A stretch of 64,000 bases of DNA from Lachnospiraceae bacterium (GCA_022791575.1 JAAVZI010000026.1:1-64000), one strand, 5' to 3'; counted from the first letter of the stretch, positions 1 to 8,407 are shown. Numbers and translations are program-made. Notes: generated from the letters alone by a model not told the origin.

Positions 1-2
1 AA

Positions 3-125
3 TGGAGAACAAATGAATGGCTTGAAATAAGTTTAAAATCCTTATCGTTTTTCTCTTCTTTAGGAAATTGTATTGATACAAGTGGTTTAACAATTGATAT
101 AATAGAGGATATGATAATGCATTAA
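3..125 (+). CDS. C-terminal end of an unidentified protein (partial)
   Basis: An open frame of 40 codons runs in from the left edge of the window and ends at a TAA at 123-125. The residues (…WLEISLKSLSFFSSLGN…) read like a normal AT-rich coding tail, but I recognise no family. Because it is short and has no visible start, it could be a chance open frame in an AT-rich stretch. Confidence 0.3.
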   Translation, partial: WRTNEWLEISLKSLSFFSSLGNCIDTSGLTIDIIEDMIMH

Positions 126-249
126 ATCCCAGTTCTTAGAATTATATAAATTGGGAATTTGTAGAGATGTGCATGTGGTGCGGATATTATGATGGAAATG
201 AAACGTCTAAAAAACGGAGGAATATTAAAGTGGACAAAATATTTTCTAA

Positions 250-417
250 GAGCAGGCAGACAAGCTCTCTGCCGAGGAAATCAGCATGGAAGATTACGAC
301 CAGTGGCGGTACAATTACCCAAAGTTTGATAATTCGCAGCATTGAGCGAAAGTTCCCTCTGAGGAATTGAGCGATGCCTTAGTCGAAGCGTTCAAGGACA
401 AACTGAAAACCGATTGA
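250..417 (+). pseudogene. Decayed C-terminal fragment of a mobile-element-type protein (copy 1)
   Basis: In one frame this reads EQADKLSAEEISMEDYDQWRYN…, then a TGA at the position where the related fragment at 6610-6795 has a tryptophan codon (QH*AKVPS against KHWAKVPS), then continues SEELSDALVEAFKDKLKTD to a TGA at 415-417. A TAA lies directly upstream at 247-249, so the N-terminal part is missing. The match with the second fragment shows both come from one protein family. The tail looks like those of proteins found on Firmicutes integrative elements, but I cannot name the family with confidence. Confidence 0.6.
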
Positions 418-426
418 CAAGTACGA

Positions 427-472
427 CAAAAAACGCCCTTAGCCATGAGTTCCTACCCACAGCTAAGGGCGT
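427..472 (-). terminator. Rho-independent terminator
   Basis: An 11-bp perfect stem (ACGCCCTTAGC / GCTAAGGGCGT) with an 18-nt loop is followed on the minus strand by six T residues. It faces the minus-strand pheA, but about 180 bp beyond the pheA stop, so it may belong to a lost gene in between. Confidence 0.6.
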
Positions 473-654
473 CTAATATGGATTTATTACAGCCATTCAA
501 ACCTCTTGCAAATCATTCTCCCACCAACAAACCACTTGCCAGTAAGAATAATCGCATTCAAACGACTGTTATCAATTTGTTATCAAAAGACCTTTCCAAA
601 GCCCGCAAACCCGCATAAACACTGGATTTACTAAGTATTTTTGTTTACTCGAAC

Positions 655-1782
655 TCAATAATTACCTAGTATTTTGAGATTAATCGCTTCGCTATCAATT
701 GCTGTCAGCGCATTTTTCACTGCATCTTCATTCAGATTCCCTTCAAAATCAATAAAAAAGCGGTATTCCCAGTTGCGGTCTCCCAGTGGTCTGGACTCAA
801 TCTTAGTCATATTTAAATCGTTGTAGATAATATTTGCCAAAATATTATATAAAGTTCCTTTTTCATGAGGCAGCTCAAAACAAATACTGACTTTGGATGC
901 ATGTTTACGATAAATCTTTTTCTTGGTCACTACAATAAACCGGGTAGAATTCACACTTTGATCATTAATTTCATCCGCAAGTACTTCCAAGTTATGTACT
1001 TTGGCTGCATAGCTGCCTGCCACTGCTGCCTGGGTCTTATCACCATCTTCCACGATTTTTTGAGCCGCAATCGCTGTATTCAACATTTCATGCTGCTGCC
1101 AGCAATGGGCATTCAGATATCCTGCAGACTGCATCAATGCTTGGGGATGGGAATAGACATTTTGAATATCTTCTATCTTAGTTCCCGGCAGGGCAAGAAG
1201 CGCATGACGAATCGGCAGAATTTGCTCTGCTACAATTGTATTATCATACTCTACCAACAGGTCATAGATATCAATAACGGAACCAGCAGTTGAATTCTCA
1301 ATCGGCAGCACGCCATAATCAGCCTTTCCATCCGCAATATCTTTCATAACATCATTCCAATGCTTCACATGGTAACACTCTACCTCTTCGCCAAAATATT
1401 GCCACATAGCCGCCTGAGTATGAGCGCCTTCAAGGCCCTGGTACACAACCCGGCAGTTTTCCTTAGAAAGCTCCTCAACTTCCGTAAACGGCAGTTTCAT
1501 CCCCAATCCGCTTTTAGCAGCCAGGCTATACTGCAGCCGTCTGCTCATGGACATCATTTGCACAAACAATGCCCTAGCGCATTGTTTATTAAAGTCCCCC
1601 TGTACCTGCTCTTCTGCTCTGGCAATTTTCTCTTTTTCCCGTTCTCTGTCTAGTACCGGCTTTCCAGTCTCAATCTTATATTCCGCTACATCCTTACATA
1701 ATTCCAATCGTTTCTCCAATAATTGTGTGAATTGTGTATCTAATTCATCCAATTCTTCACGAATCTTACTTAAATCCAACAT
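655..1782 (-). CDS. pheA: Bifunctional chorismate mutase / prephenate dehydratase (P-protein)
   Basis: Converts chorismate to prephenate and then to phenylpyruvate, the committed steps of phenylalanine synthesis, in the cytoplasm. The 375-residue product has the usual three-domain order: an AroQ-type chorismate mutase helix bundle (about 1-90, starting LDLSKIREELDELD), a prephenate dehydratase domain (about 110-285, with the IENSTAG and NSTRF motifs), and a C-terminal ACT domain (about 297-372) with the ESRP motif that binds phenylalanine for feedback control. I chose the ATG at 1780-1782 because AAAGGAGAAGG lies just upstream; a longer open frame runs into the palindromic element at 1811. 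The upstream side is filled by two copies of that element, so its promoter has probably been rearranged. Confidence 0.95.
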   Translation of the reverse strand: MLDLSKIREELDELDTQFTQLLEKRLELCKDVAEYKIETGKPVLDREREKEKIARAEEQVQGDFNKQCARALFVQMMSMSRRLQYSLAAKSGLGMKLPFTEVEELSKENCRVVYQGLEGAHTQAAMWQYFGEEVECYHVKHWNDVMKDIADGKADYGVLPIENSTAGSVIDIYDLLVEYDNTIVAEQILPIRHALLALPGTKIEDIQNVYSHPQALMQSAGYLNAHCWQQHEMLNTAIAAQKIVEDGDKTQAAVAGSYAAKVHNLEVLADEINDQSVNSTRFIVVTKKKIYRKHASKVSICFELPHEKGTLYNILANIIYNDLNMTKIESRPLGDRNWEYRFFIDFEGNLNEDAVKNALTAIDSEAINLKILGNY

Positions 1783-1810
1783 ATTCCTTCTCCTTTTTAT
1801 CAAACTATAA

Positions 1811-1953
1811 TAGGCAATTGCAAAACACATGATTCGTAACCAGATTTTAGACAAAACATACAAAAACAGAGCGAATTTAAAACGTTCTTGAGCGGCGTTT
1901 TTGTATGTTTTGTCTAAAATCGTCGCTTTGATTCAGACTTTCGCAATTACCTA
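1811..1953. mobile_element. Palindromic miniature element, family A, copy 1 (short form)
   Basis: About 143 bp, non-coding. Its ends are inverted repeats (TAGGCAATTGCAAAA left; the complement of TTTCGCAATTACCTA right). Inside are long complementary arms (GACAAAACATACAAAAAC / GTTTTTGTATGTTTTGTC) around a centre with AGAGCGAATTT and TTGAGCGG. It is flanked by the direct repeat AAACTATAATA (1802-1812 and 1954-1964, overlapping the element ends by about 2 bp), which looks like a 9-11 bp target duplication. It sits 28 bp upstream of the pheA start. Other copies lie at 1966, 6978, 7259 and 51901. Confidence 0.75.
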
Positions 1954-1965
1954 AAACTATAATAT

Positions 1966-2205
1966 TAGGCATTTGCGAAACTCAGTATTCATAACCAGAT
2001 TTTAGGCAAAACATACAAAAACAGAGCGAATCAAGTACTGGCACCAGGACTCCTCCCACTTGGTGGGTCTCTCCTCATGTCGTATCTTCTTATGTACAAT
2101 CAACGTCTTTGAGCGGAATTTTTGTATTAAGATAATTCTCCGATATAAAATCGGGGACAATTTGTCCAAACTCGTCGCCTTAAACCAAATTTTCGCAATC
2201 ATCTA
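1966..2205. mobile_element. Palindromic miniature element, family A, copy 2 (long, hybrid form)
   Basis: The left half (TAGGCATTTGCGAAACTC, then ACAAAACATACAAAAAC) matches copies 1 and 4. The centre carries an extra module of about 80 bp containing a hairpin (CTCCCACTTGGTGGGT), shared only with the copy at 51901. The right half is of a different sub-type with its own small stem (CCGATATAAAATCGG) and ends TTTCGCAATCATCTA. I see no exact target duplication around this copy, so it may have formed by recombination between elements. It lies between the LUD gene and pheA. Confidence 0.65.
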
Positions 2206-2213
2206 AATCAGGT

Positions 2214-2250
2214 ATAGGGAATGCTGGCATATACACCATACATTCCCTAT
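2214..2250. other. Intergenic hairpin downstream of the LUD gene
   Basis: A 10-bp inverted repeat (ATAGGGAATG / CATTCCCTAT) with a 17-nt loop lies 16 bp past the stop of the LUD gene. There is no clear T-tract on either strand, so it is a weak terminator or a transcript 3' end structure. Confidence 0.4.
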
Positions 2251-2265
2251 TTGTTCATTCCACAA

Positions 2266-2898
2266 TCAGAATCCCAATTCTTCTCCAACCAGAATCACTT
2301 TGATTCTTTTATTTTTACACATTCTTGTAATTACAATCTGACTGCACATGCATTCGGGACCAAAACAGGAACCGCATTTTCCAAGCATAGCACAGGGGGT
2401 TTTCAGTCCCAACCGCACTCCATTAGGCGGAGCTGCCATATTCTGTACTCGGTGAACCCCTTCTTCCACAGTAGATACCAATTTATTCATACCTGCTACG
2501 ACAATCACCTCTTTCGGTCCCGTAATCAGACAGGATACCCGGTTTCCATTGCCATCTATATTTACCAGCTGGCCGTCTAATGTGATCGCATTGCTGCTCA
2601 TTAGATAATAATCTGCCATTACCGTCTTTCCATAGACTTCTCTCTTCTCTTCTGGAGTTTTAGCCGCCATACGGTCTATATAAGTATAATTTCCATTCTT
2701 TACCGCCTCCAAGATTCCCGTCTCTGCCAGTGTAACAGAACCACCGGAAGCAGCCGTTGTATTCTCTTTCATCAGAGACAATACCTGTTGGACAGCTTCT
2801 TCGGAATCCTCACAATAATAACCTTCAAAGCCTCTTCGTTCTAATTCTTTCAAGACAGAAGCTGCTGTATTGCTGTAGCTAATCTTTTTGGGAGTCAT
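2266..2898 (-). CDS. LUD (DUF162/LutC-like) domain protein
   Basis: A 210-residue LUD-fold protein of the YkgG/LutC type. Relatives take part in lactate oxidation with the iron-sulfur proteins LutA and LutB, but neither partner is near, so the role here is open. Visible features are the glycine-rich ASGGSVTLAETG segment (about 60-71), the VVAGMNKLV core strand, and a C-terminal cysteine cluster (KCGSCFGPECMC), common in clostridial stand-alone members. The ATG at 2896-2898 is preceded by AAAGGAGAAG. It follows glyA by 16 bp and is probably co-transcribed with it. Confidence 0.85.
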   Translation of the reverse strand: MTPKKISYSNTAASVLKELERRGFEGYYCEDSEEAVQQVLSLMKENTTAASGGSVTLAETGILEAVKNGNYTYIDRMAAKTPEEKREVYGKTVMADYYLMSSNAITLDGQLVNIDGNGNRVSCLITGPKEVIVVAGMNKLVSTVEEGVHRVQNMAAPPNGVRLGLKTPCAMLGKCGSCFGPECMCSQIVITRMCKNKRIKVILVGEELGF

Positions 2899-2914
2899 AA
2901 ACTTCTCCTTTCTC

Positions 2915-4153
2915 TTATACAAGTGGATACTTCTCTGTCAGACCCTTTACAAGAGCATACGCTTTCTCTTTACCTGCCTCTTTCTCTTTAATAGTCACGG
3001 CAATTGCCTCTGCAATTACATCCATATCCTCTTCTTTCATTCCGCGGGAAGTTACTGCCGGAGTACCCAGACGGACGCCGCTGGTAACAAACGGTGACTG
3101 TGGGTCATTGGGAATGGTATTTTTATTACAGGTAATATGCACTTCGTCCAGCATCTTTTCTGTCTCTTTTCCTGTCAGGCCCACCGAAGTTAAATCTACC
3201 AGCATCAGATGATTATCCGTACCGCCGGATACAAGCGAAATCCCCCTGCTGGTCAGACCATTGGCAAGCGCCTGCGCATTTTTAACAATCTGCTGTTGGT
3301 AAGCTTTAAATTCCTCGCTCAATGCCTCTTTGAAACACACTGCTTTAGCCGCAATCACATGCATCAAAGGACCGCCCTGGATTCCAGGAAATACTGCTTT
3401 ATTAAAATTGAATTTTTTAGCTGCCTCTTCGTTGGCCAGAATCATACCGCCTCTTGGTCCACGCAGCGTCTTATGAGTCGTTGTAGTTACCACATCCGCA
3501 ATTCCAATCGGAGAGGGATGAAGCCCCGCTGCTACCAGTCCTGCAATATGCGCCATATCTACCATCAGATAAGCGCCCACTTCATCAGCCACTTCTCTGA
3601 ATTTCTTAAAATCAATGGTTCTGGCATAAGCGCTGGCTCCTGCTATAATCATCTTTGGCTTTGCTTCCAGCGCAATGGTCCTTAATTGATCATAATCAAT
3701 GAATCCTTCATCATTTACACCATATGGCACAATGTGGAAATAAGAACCAGACATATTAACTGGACTGCCATGTGTCAGATGACCGCCATGATCTAAATTC
3801 ATTCCCATAACTGTATCACCTGGTTTCAGCATGGCAAAAAATACTGCCATATTAGCCTGAGCACCGGAATGTGGCTGTACATTGGCATAATCACAGTCAA
3901 ACAGTTCTTTTGCGCGCTCAATTGCCAGATTCTCTACTACATCTACACACTGGCACCCGCCATAATATCTCTTTCCCGGATATCCTTCCGCATACTTATT
4001 CGTTAATGGACTTCCCATAGCTGCCATAACCGCTGGGCTTACCCAGTTTTCAGAAGCGATTAACTCAATATGGCTGTTCTGTCTTGCCACTTCATCCTGA
4101 ATCGCCTGTGCTACCTGTACATCTTCTTTCTTTACATCCTCAAATGAATACAT
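2915..4153 (-). CDS. glyA: Serine hydroxymethyltransferase
   Basis: A PLP enzyme that interconverts serine and glycine while loading one-carbon units onto tetrahydrofolate. The 412-residue length is normal for bacterial GlyA. The cofactor lysine is K228 in the [14 protein letters not shown] motif, and the substrate-binding segments [18 protein letters not shown] and the [12 protein letters not shown] loop are all present. GGAGGTAGAAT precedes the ATG. It sits 59 bp after galK and 16 bp before the LUD gene. Confidence 0.97.
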   Translation of the reverse strand: MYSFEDVKKEDVQVAQAIQDEVARQNSHIELIASENWVSPAVMAAMGSPLTNKYAEGYPGKRYYGGCQCVDVVENLAIERAKELFDCDYANVQPHSGAQANMAVFFAMLKPGDTVMGMNLDHGGHLTHGSPVNMSGSYFHIVPYGVNDEGFIDYDQLRTIALEAKPKMIIAGASAYARTIDFKKFREVADEVGAYLMVDMAHIAGLVAAGLHPSPIGIADVVTTTTHKTLRGPRGGMILANEEAAKKFNFNKAVFPGIQGGPLMHVIAAKAVCFKEALSEEFKAYQQQIVKNAQALANGLTSRGISLVSGGTDNHLMLVDLTSVGLTGKETEKMLDEVHITCNKNTIPNDPQSPFVTSGVRLGTPAVTSRGMKEEDMDVIAEAIAVTIKEKEAGKEKAYALVKGLTEKYPLV

Positions 4154-4212
4154 ATTCTACCTCCGATTTCTCCCACGCATGGGACTTTTTATACTATTAA
4201 TGCCTATGTACA

Positions 4213-5379
4213 CTAGGCTAACTTACGAGCGCCATCACCGATATCCACTACATAGAAATCAGCTTCATAGCCGATCTTTGACTTATATTTCCTGCCCACT
4301 TCAGCAATAAACCGCTCTGCTGCCGATTCTTCTACAATGCTGACTGTACATCCGCCAAAGCCTGCTCCCGTCATACGGGAACCTACAACCCCTTCCTGCT
4401 CCCAGGCAGCCTCTACTAGAGTATCCAGTTCGATACCTGTTACCTCATAGTCATCCCGCAGGGATTTGTGAGATTCATTCATCAGCTGTCCAAACAGATT
4501 CAGGTCATGGTCTTTTAAAGCCTGCACTGCCCGGATCGTCCGCTGATTCTCATATACCGCATGTCTGGCTCTTCTGACACAGATGGGGGACTTAATGACT
4601 TCTTTGGCATTTTCAAACGCCTCCTCAGTCAGCTCACCCAGACTGGAAATCTCCAGCACCGTCTGCAGCTGCACCAGAGCCGTCTCACATTCTTTTCTCC
4701 GCTCATTATATTTGGAATCTCCTAGCCCGCGTTTCTTATTGCTGGAAGTAATGATAATCTTCTTTCCTGCCAGAACAATCGGCGCATATTCATAGGACAG
4801 ATCACTGGTATCCAAGAAAATAGCATGGTCTTTTTTACCCATCGCAATAGAAAACTGATCCATAATTCCACAGTTTACACCATTATAATTATTTTCTGCA
4901 TACTGTCCCAGCAGGGCGATATCTGTCATAGATACATCAAAGCCGAACATATCCTTTAACATCACACCGATCACGATTTCCACAGATGCAGAAGAAGACA
5001 GGCCAGAGCCATTGGGAATATTACCGTATACCAGAATATCCAATCCTTTGTCAATCGGATGCCCTTTACTGGTAAATGCCCAGAGCACTCCCTTGGGATA
5101 GTTCGTCCATCCGGCTGCCCTCTGAAATACCAGATCTTTTAAAGAGCTTTTGACCACATCCCGGTTTTCAAAATTCATGGAGTAAAACCGCAGCACATCA
5201 TCCTCTCTTTTACGAACCACCGCATAGGTTCCCAAAGTCAGCGCACAGGGAAATACATGTCCTCCGTTATAATCGGTATGTTCTCCAATCAGATTCACAC
5301 GCCCAGGAGCAAAATAAAAACGGATATCACCTCCGGCACCGTATAATTCCTCAAACTTTTTCAACATTTTTTCTTTCAT
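4213..5379 (-). CDS. galK: Galactokinase
   Basis: Phosphorylates galactose to galactose-1-phosphate, the entry step of the Leloir pathway. The 388-residue GHMP kinase shows the galactokinase signature GRVNLIGEHTDYNGG (26-40), the ATP-binding motif PNGSGLSSSAS (122-132) and the C-terminal glycine-rich motif TGAGFGGCT. AGAGGAGAATAGCGT precedes the ATG. It lies 25 bp after the CorA-like gene. No galT or galE is in the window, so the rest of the pathway must be elsewhere. Confidence 0.95.
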   Translation of the reverse strand: MKEKMLKKFEELYGAGGDIRFYFAPGRVNLIGEHTDYNGGHVFPCALTLGTYAVVRKREDDVLRFYSMNFENRDVVKSSLKDLVFQRAAGWTNYPKGVLWAFTSKGHPIDKGLDILVYGNIPNGSGLSSSASVEIVIGVMLKDMFGFDVSMTDIALLGQYAENNYNGVNCGIMDQFSIAMGKKDHAIFLDTSDLSYEYAPIVLAGKKIIITSSNKKRGLGDSKYNERRKECETALVQLQTVLEISSLGELTEEAFENAKEVIKSPICVRRARHAVYENQRTIRAVQALKDHDLNLFGQLMNESHKSLRDDYEVTGIELDTLVEAAWEQEGVVGSRMTGAGFGGCTVSIVEESAAERFIAEVGRKYKSKIGYEADFYVVDIGDGARKLA

Positions 5380-5404
5380 ACGCTATTCTCCTCTGTCTAT
5401 ATCC

Positions 5405-6337
5405 TTACAGGTACTTTTTCTTCTTAAAATATATCATAATGATTACACATACGACCACACTGATTACAAAAAACAGGAGATATCCATACTGCCAGCCAAG
5501 CTCCGGCATATTCTCAAAATTCATTCCATACCATCCTGTCATAAATGTCAGCGGCAGAAACACCGTAGTACTGACTGTAAAAAATTTCATAATCGCATTT
5601 AGATTCAAATCCACATAAGAATCATAAGCCTCTCGAATCTCGACTAGGCTTTCTTTTAAAAACATCACATTATCCCGAAACCGCCTGACCCGGTCTGTAA
5701 AGGTCCGAAACTGCTCCCTATCCTTCTCCGCCAGGATTCCATTATCATTTCCGTACATACGTTCTCCTATCTCCAACAGCTGTTCATAATAGCTGCGCAG
5801 CAATAAGAGCTTGCGTTTCATAGCAAAGATTTCGCTATGAAAATCCCGGGGCGGCCGTTCCTTGACCAGCTTCTCTTCCATTCTGGCAATATGAAAATCC
5901 ATATTTTCCAGAAGAACCGCATCCCGTTCCAGCAGTTCATCAAGAAAGGTATATAAAAACCGAGCCGTCTGGTTCTTTTCCCAGCCGCGGTTTATCAGTT
6001 CGGTAAAATATTTATCTACCTTATGACATCCATCTTTAATAATAATAATCAAACACATATTTCTGGTTACCAGAATGCCAATCTTATCCCGTTCGTCAAA
6101 TCCGCTATCCCTGTCAAACAAAGGAATAATACTAAAACTGTACTTTTCCAGACTCTGCAGACCCTTGCGGTAAAGAAGACTGTTAGACAAACACATATCC
6201 AGTGTCTCCTGGGATATGCCAAACCTCTGGCTGTGTTCCTCAAGCTGTTCCAGTAGAATACACCCTAACAGCCCTTGATCCGGTTCGCATTCTTCGATAG
6301 GCACGGGCAGCCACTTCTGGTCAAATTCATATAACAT
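5405..6337 (-). CDS. CorA-family divalent cation transporter
   Basis: A 310-residue magnesium/cobalt transporter of the CorA superfamily. It has a long cytoplasmic N-terminal domain with a charged coiled-coil helix (about 150-245), then two C-terminal membrane helices; the first ends in the pore motif YGMNFEN (GMN at about 271-273) and the protein ends in a basic tail (KKKKYL). I chose the ATG at 6335-6337: the upstream in-frame GTG at 6376 falls inside the spacer of a strong promoter. It heads a likely operon with galK (25 bp gap). Confidence 0.88.
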   Translation of the reverse strand: MLYEFDQKWLPVPIEECEPDQGLLGCILLEQLEEHSQRFGISQETLDMCLSNSLLYRKGLQSLEKYSFSIIPLFDRDSGFDERDKIGILVTRNMCLIIIIKDGCHKVDKYFTELINRGWEKNQTARFLYTFLDELLERDAVLLENMDFHIARMEEKLVKERPPRDFHSEIFAMKRKLLLLRSYYEQLLEIGERMYGNDNGILAEKDREQFRTFTDRVRRFRDNVMFLKESLVEIREAYDSYVDLNLNAIMKFFTVSTTVFLPLTFMTGWYGMNFENMPELGWQYGYLLFFVISVVVCVIIMIYFKKKKYL

Positions 6338-6367
6338 GTAATTCTCAACTCTTTTCAGCCTTTTTTT

Positions 6368-6396
6368 ATTGTACACGATTCTATAGGTAAAATCAA
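6368..6396 (-). promoter_or_regulatory. SigA-type promoter of the corA-like/galK unit
   Basis: On the minus strand, TTGATT (6391-6396) and TACAAT (6368-6373) are separated by exactly 17 bp, about 30 bp upstream of the chosen ATG. This also argues against the longer GTG start. Confidence 0.65.
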
Positions 6397-6447
6397 TATC
6401 AAGAAACCAAAATTTTCTATCCTTATAATTCCCCTGTTTGCTATGTC

Positions 6448-6582
6448 CTATACCTTGTCCTTGAAACGATTTCTATTACTCCATTTTCCTATATTCTTTC
6501 CCGTATTCTTTTTGAAAAGAACACATATGATGTCATTCTGATACTTCAATGCTTTATTATAAACTTCTCTAACTTTTCGCAT
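6448..6582 (-). CDS. Possible small protein (44 residues)
   Basis: An ATG (6580-6582) directly behind GGAGGGAA opens a 44-codon frame rich in lysine and asparagine. I recognise no family. The spacing between the ribosome binding site and the ATG is short, and the region is otherwise remnant DNA, so it may be a decayed gene end. Confidence 0.25.
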   Translation of the reverse strand: MRKVREVYNKALKYQNDIICVLFKKNTGKNIGKWSNRNRFKDKV

Positions 6583-6609
6583 TTCCCTCCAAACATTATC
6601 TCCATAATT

Positions 6610-6795
6610 GCTCACCAAAACGGAGCATGGCAGGAGCAAGCCGCCAAACTGGAGCGGGGCGAGATTACCAAAGAGGAATACGACCAGTGGCGGTACAAGT
6701 ACCTGGAACTGGACACCTCAAAGCATTGGGCAAAAGTCCCCTCACAGGCGGTCATTGATCTTCGCTTCTCTAATCAACAAAATGGAATCTGTTAA
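6610..6795 (+). pseudogene. Decayed C-terminal fragment of a mobile-element-type protein (copy 2)
   Basis: The frame reads …AWQEQAAKLERGEITKEEYD, then QWRYKYLELDTSKHWAKVPSQA, before diverging to a short unrelated tail and a TAA at 6793-6795. It aligns with the fragment at 250-417 and keeps the tryptophan that is a stop there. No start or ribosome binding site is visible and the upstream part is gone. It is a remnant of an element that once inserted here. Confidence 0.6.
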
Positions 6796-6800
6796 ATCTT

Positions 6801-6947
6801 CTAAATAAAATCCAAATCACAAAACACTCCCCAATGGTCACTTGCTGTAAGTTTTATCACAAAATCTATTTCCTTCCCAAAAGTATCGCAATAGACTAAA
6901 CAAGGGAAATCTTTCGGATAAGGATTTCTAATGAAAATAATATCCAT
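6801..6947 (-). CDS. Small protein of unknown function (48 residues)
   Basis: An ATG at 6945-6947 is preceded by AAAAGGAGAAATTT, a near-ideal ribosome binding site, and opens a 48-codon frame ending at TAG 6801-6803. The product is mixed hydrophobic/charged with aromatic and proline residues (MDIIFIRNPYPKDFPCLVYC… ending in FCDLDFI), with no membrane segment or known motif. It starts 30 bp from the miniature element at 6978 and lies tail-to-tail with the remnant at 6610. It could be an intact orphan or the start of a truncated longer protein. Confidence 0.5.
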   Translation of the reverse strand: MDIIFIRNPYPKDFPCLVYCDTFGKEIDFVIKLTASDHWGVFCDLDFI

Positions 6948-6977
6948 AAATTTCTCCTTTTCATTCAATCAAACTAT

Positions 6978-7119
6978 TAGGTAATTGCAAAAGTTGTATT
7001 CAAGGCGACGAGTTTGAACAATCTATACAAAAATTCCGCTCAAAGACGTTTTTAATTCGCTACATTTTTGTATAGATTGCCCAAACTCTGATAGTAAATA
7101 AGAGTTTCGCAAATATCTA
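6978..7119. mobile_element. Palindromic miniature element, family A, copy 3 (short form)
   Basis: About 142 bp with ends TAGGTAATTGCAAAAG and the complement of TTTCGCAAATATCTA. The inner arms are CAATCTATACAAAAAT and ATTTTTGTATAGATTG, different from copies 1 and 4 but still perfectly complementary. The centre reads TCCGCTCAAAGACGTTTTTA. It is bracketed by the direct repeat AATCAAACTAT (6967-6977 and 7121-7131), an 11-12 bp target duplication. Confidence 0.75.
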
Positions 7120-7133
7120 CAATCAAACTATAG

Positions 7134-7253
7134 GATTAGGGTGTCAAAAGGTCATTTTATATCAACCATATACAATATGTTGTACTTTTAGCCCGTTAAA
7201 AATACAAATACTTGCGTTGCATTTTTTCTAAAGAGGCTTTTGACACCCTAATC
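7134..7253. mobile_element. Second miniature element (family B), nested at a family A end
   Basis: A 120-bp non-coding unit with perfect 17-bp terminal inverted repeats (GATTAGGGTGTCAAAAG at 7134-7150; its complement at 7237-7253), flanked by the 8-bp direct repeat AACTATAG (7126-7133 and 7254-7261). Removing the unit and one repeat restores a continuous junction into the TAGGCATTTGCG end of the next family A copy. This is the structure expected of a MITE moved by an unrelated transposase that makes 8-bp duplications. Only one copy is in the window. Confidence 0.75.
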
Positions 7254-7258
7254 AACTA

Positions 7259-7401
7259 TAGGCATTTGCGAAACTCAGTATTCATAACCAGATTTTAGGC
7301 AAAACATACAAAAACAGAGCGAATTTAAAACGTTTTTGAGCGGCGTTTTTGTATGTTTTGTCTAAAATCGTCGCTTTGATTCAGACTTTCGCAATTACCT
7401 A
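7259..7401. mobile_element. Palindromic miniature element, family A, copy 4 (short form)
   Basis: About 143 bp, almost identical to copy 1: ends TAGGCATTTGCGAAAC and the complement of TTTCGCAATTACCTA, arms built on CAAAACATACAAAAAC, centre AGAGCGAATTTAAAACG. The right flank AATCAAACTAT (7403-7413) repeats the 7121-7131 sequence to the left of the nested family B unit, so copies 3 and 4 sit in tandem and share a target duplication. From 7414 to 7623 I see only AT-rich sequence. Confidence 0.75.
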
Positions 7402-7623
7402 CAATCAAACTATGATATGTTCATAATTTCAAATGCCCACGAATTAACAACACATTTTTGAAACTTTACACAATAAAATCTTTTTCCAAAAATAAAGGCA
7501 CAATATACTACTTACGCAATCTTTAGCTTTTAAAACCATGCAAAATAAGATTTTCAAAAAAGTTAAATAGAACTATTACTTCGTTCCTCTCTACCACTCT
7601 AATCAGCCAACTAGAAATAGTCT

Positions 7624-8295
7624 TTATAGAAGATAGTCAATAATTTCTAATGGCGATTCTGCCTGCAAAAAATTATTCTTCCTACCAACTGGCTGTTGTG
7701 TTCCCTCTTTAAAATACCATACCGCCTGAATTGCTTTCATCCCTAACATTTCTGCAGTTTCCAATTCCTGACTGCCGCCATCACCTACATATAAACATTC
7801 TTCAGCATTCACGTGAAGATTTTCCATACATCGATAATAGATTTCTTTATCGGGTTTTGAAATACCTTGTTCAAATGATAAACAGCTAACATCAAAATAT
7901 GGAAATAAAATGCTGTTTTTTATCGCACTTACTTCTTCTGAAAAACAATTACTAATTAATCCTATTTTTATTTGCTTTTCTTTTAGAATACGCAACATAG
8001 GAATAATTTCTTGATTCAAATGTTCAAAACACTCGTTTTTAGCGTCTATTCGTTTTTGTACTACTAAATTTAATAATTCTTTTGAATAACATCCGCTTTT
8101 TCTCATAATATCTTCGAGTGCATCTTCTAAGGTTATTTTCCCAATTGTTCTATCATGATCTGTATGTCCCCATAACTCTTGAAATATATTTTCCGGTATT
8201 CCTAAATCCTGTGCTATTTGCAATCCAAAATATAGCGGACTGTCATAATGAGTTATTAAAGTTTCATACATATCAAAAATAACTGCCTTAACCAT
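7624..8295 (-). CDS. HAD-superfamily hydrolase (subfamily IA)
   Basis: A 223-residue phosphatase or dehalogenase-like enzyme of the haloacid dehalogenase superfamily; the substrate cannot be told. Motif I is FDMYETL with nucleophile D8 and tyrosine in place of the usual second aspartate, as in haloacid dehalogenases and some YjjG-like proteins. Motif II is ISNC, motif III the lysine in ISKPDKEIY, and motif IV VGDGGSQE. A helical cap lies between motifs I and II. AAAGGAG precedes the ATG. It is AT-rich and stands alone between mobile-element remnants. Confidence 0.85.
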   Translation of the reverse strand: MVKAVIFDMYETLITHYDSPLYFGLQIAQDLGIPENIFQELWGHTDHDRTIGKITLEDALEDIMRKSGCYSKELLNLVVQKRIDAKNECFEHLNQEIIPMLRILKEKQIKIGLISNCFSEEVSAIKNSILFPYFDVSCLSFEQGISKPDKEIYYRCMENLHVNAEECLYVGDGGSQELETAEMLGMKAIQAVWYFKEGTQQPVGRKNNFLQAESPLEIIDYLL

Positions 8296-8407
8296 ACTTA
8301 AACTCCTTTATCAATGTTCATTCGTCAATATCTTCCATATTTTGATTATATCACTTTCACCTGCTGCTTTCCACCATAAATATAGGACACAGCAACCGCC
8401 ATAAGCA

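Noticed and set aside
476..620. Possible SymE-like or integrase-type coding on the minus strand after the terminator at 427
   Set aside because: A short frame (…LTGKWFVGGRMICKRFEWL) was seen but it has no start, no ribosome binding site and is too short to assign.
6338..6376. Longer form of the CorA-like protein starting at the GTG 6376
   Set aside because: The GTG falls in the spacer of a good promoter and has no ribosome binding site; the ATG at 6337 is the better start.
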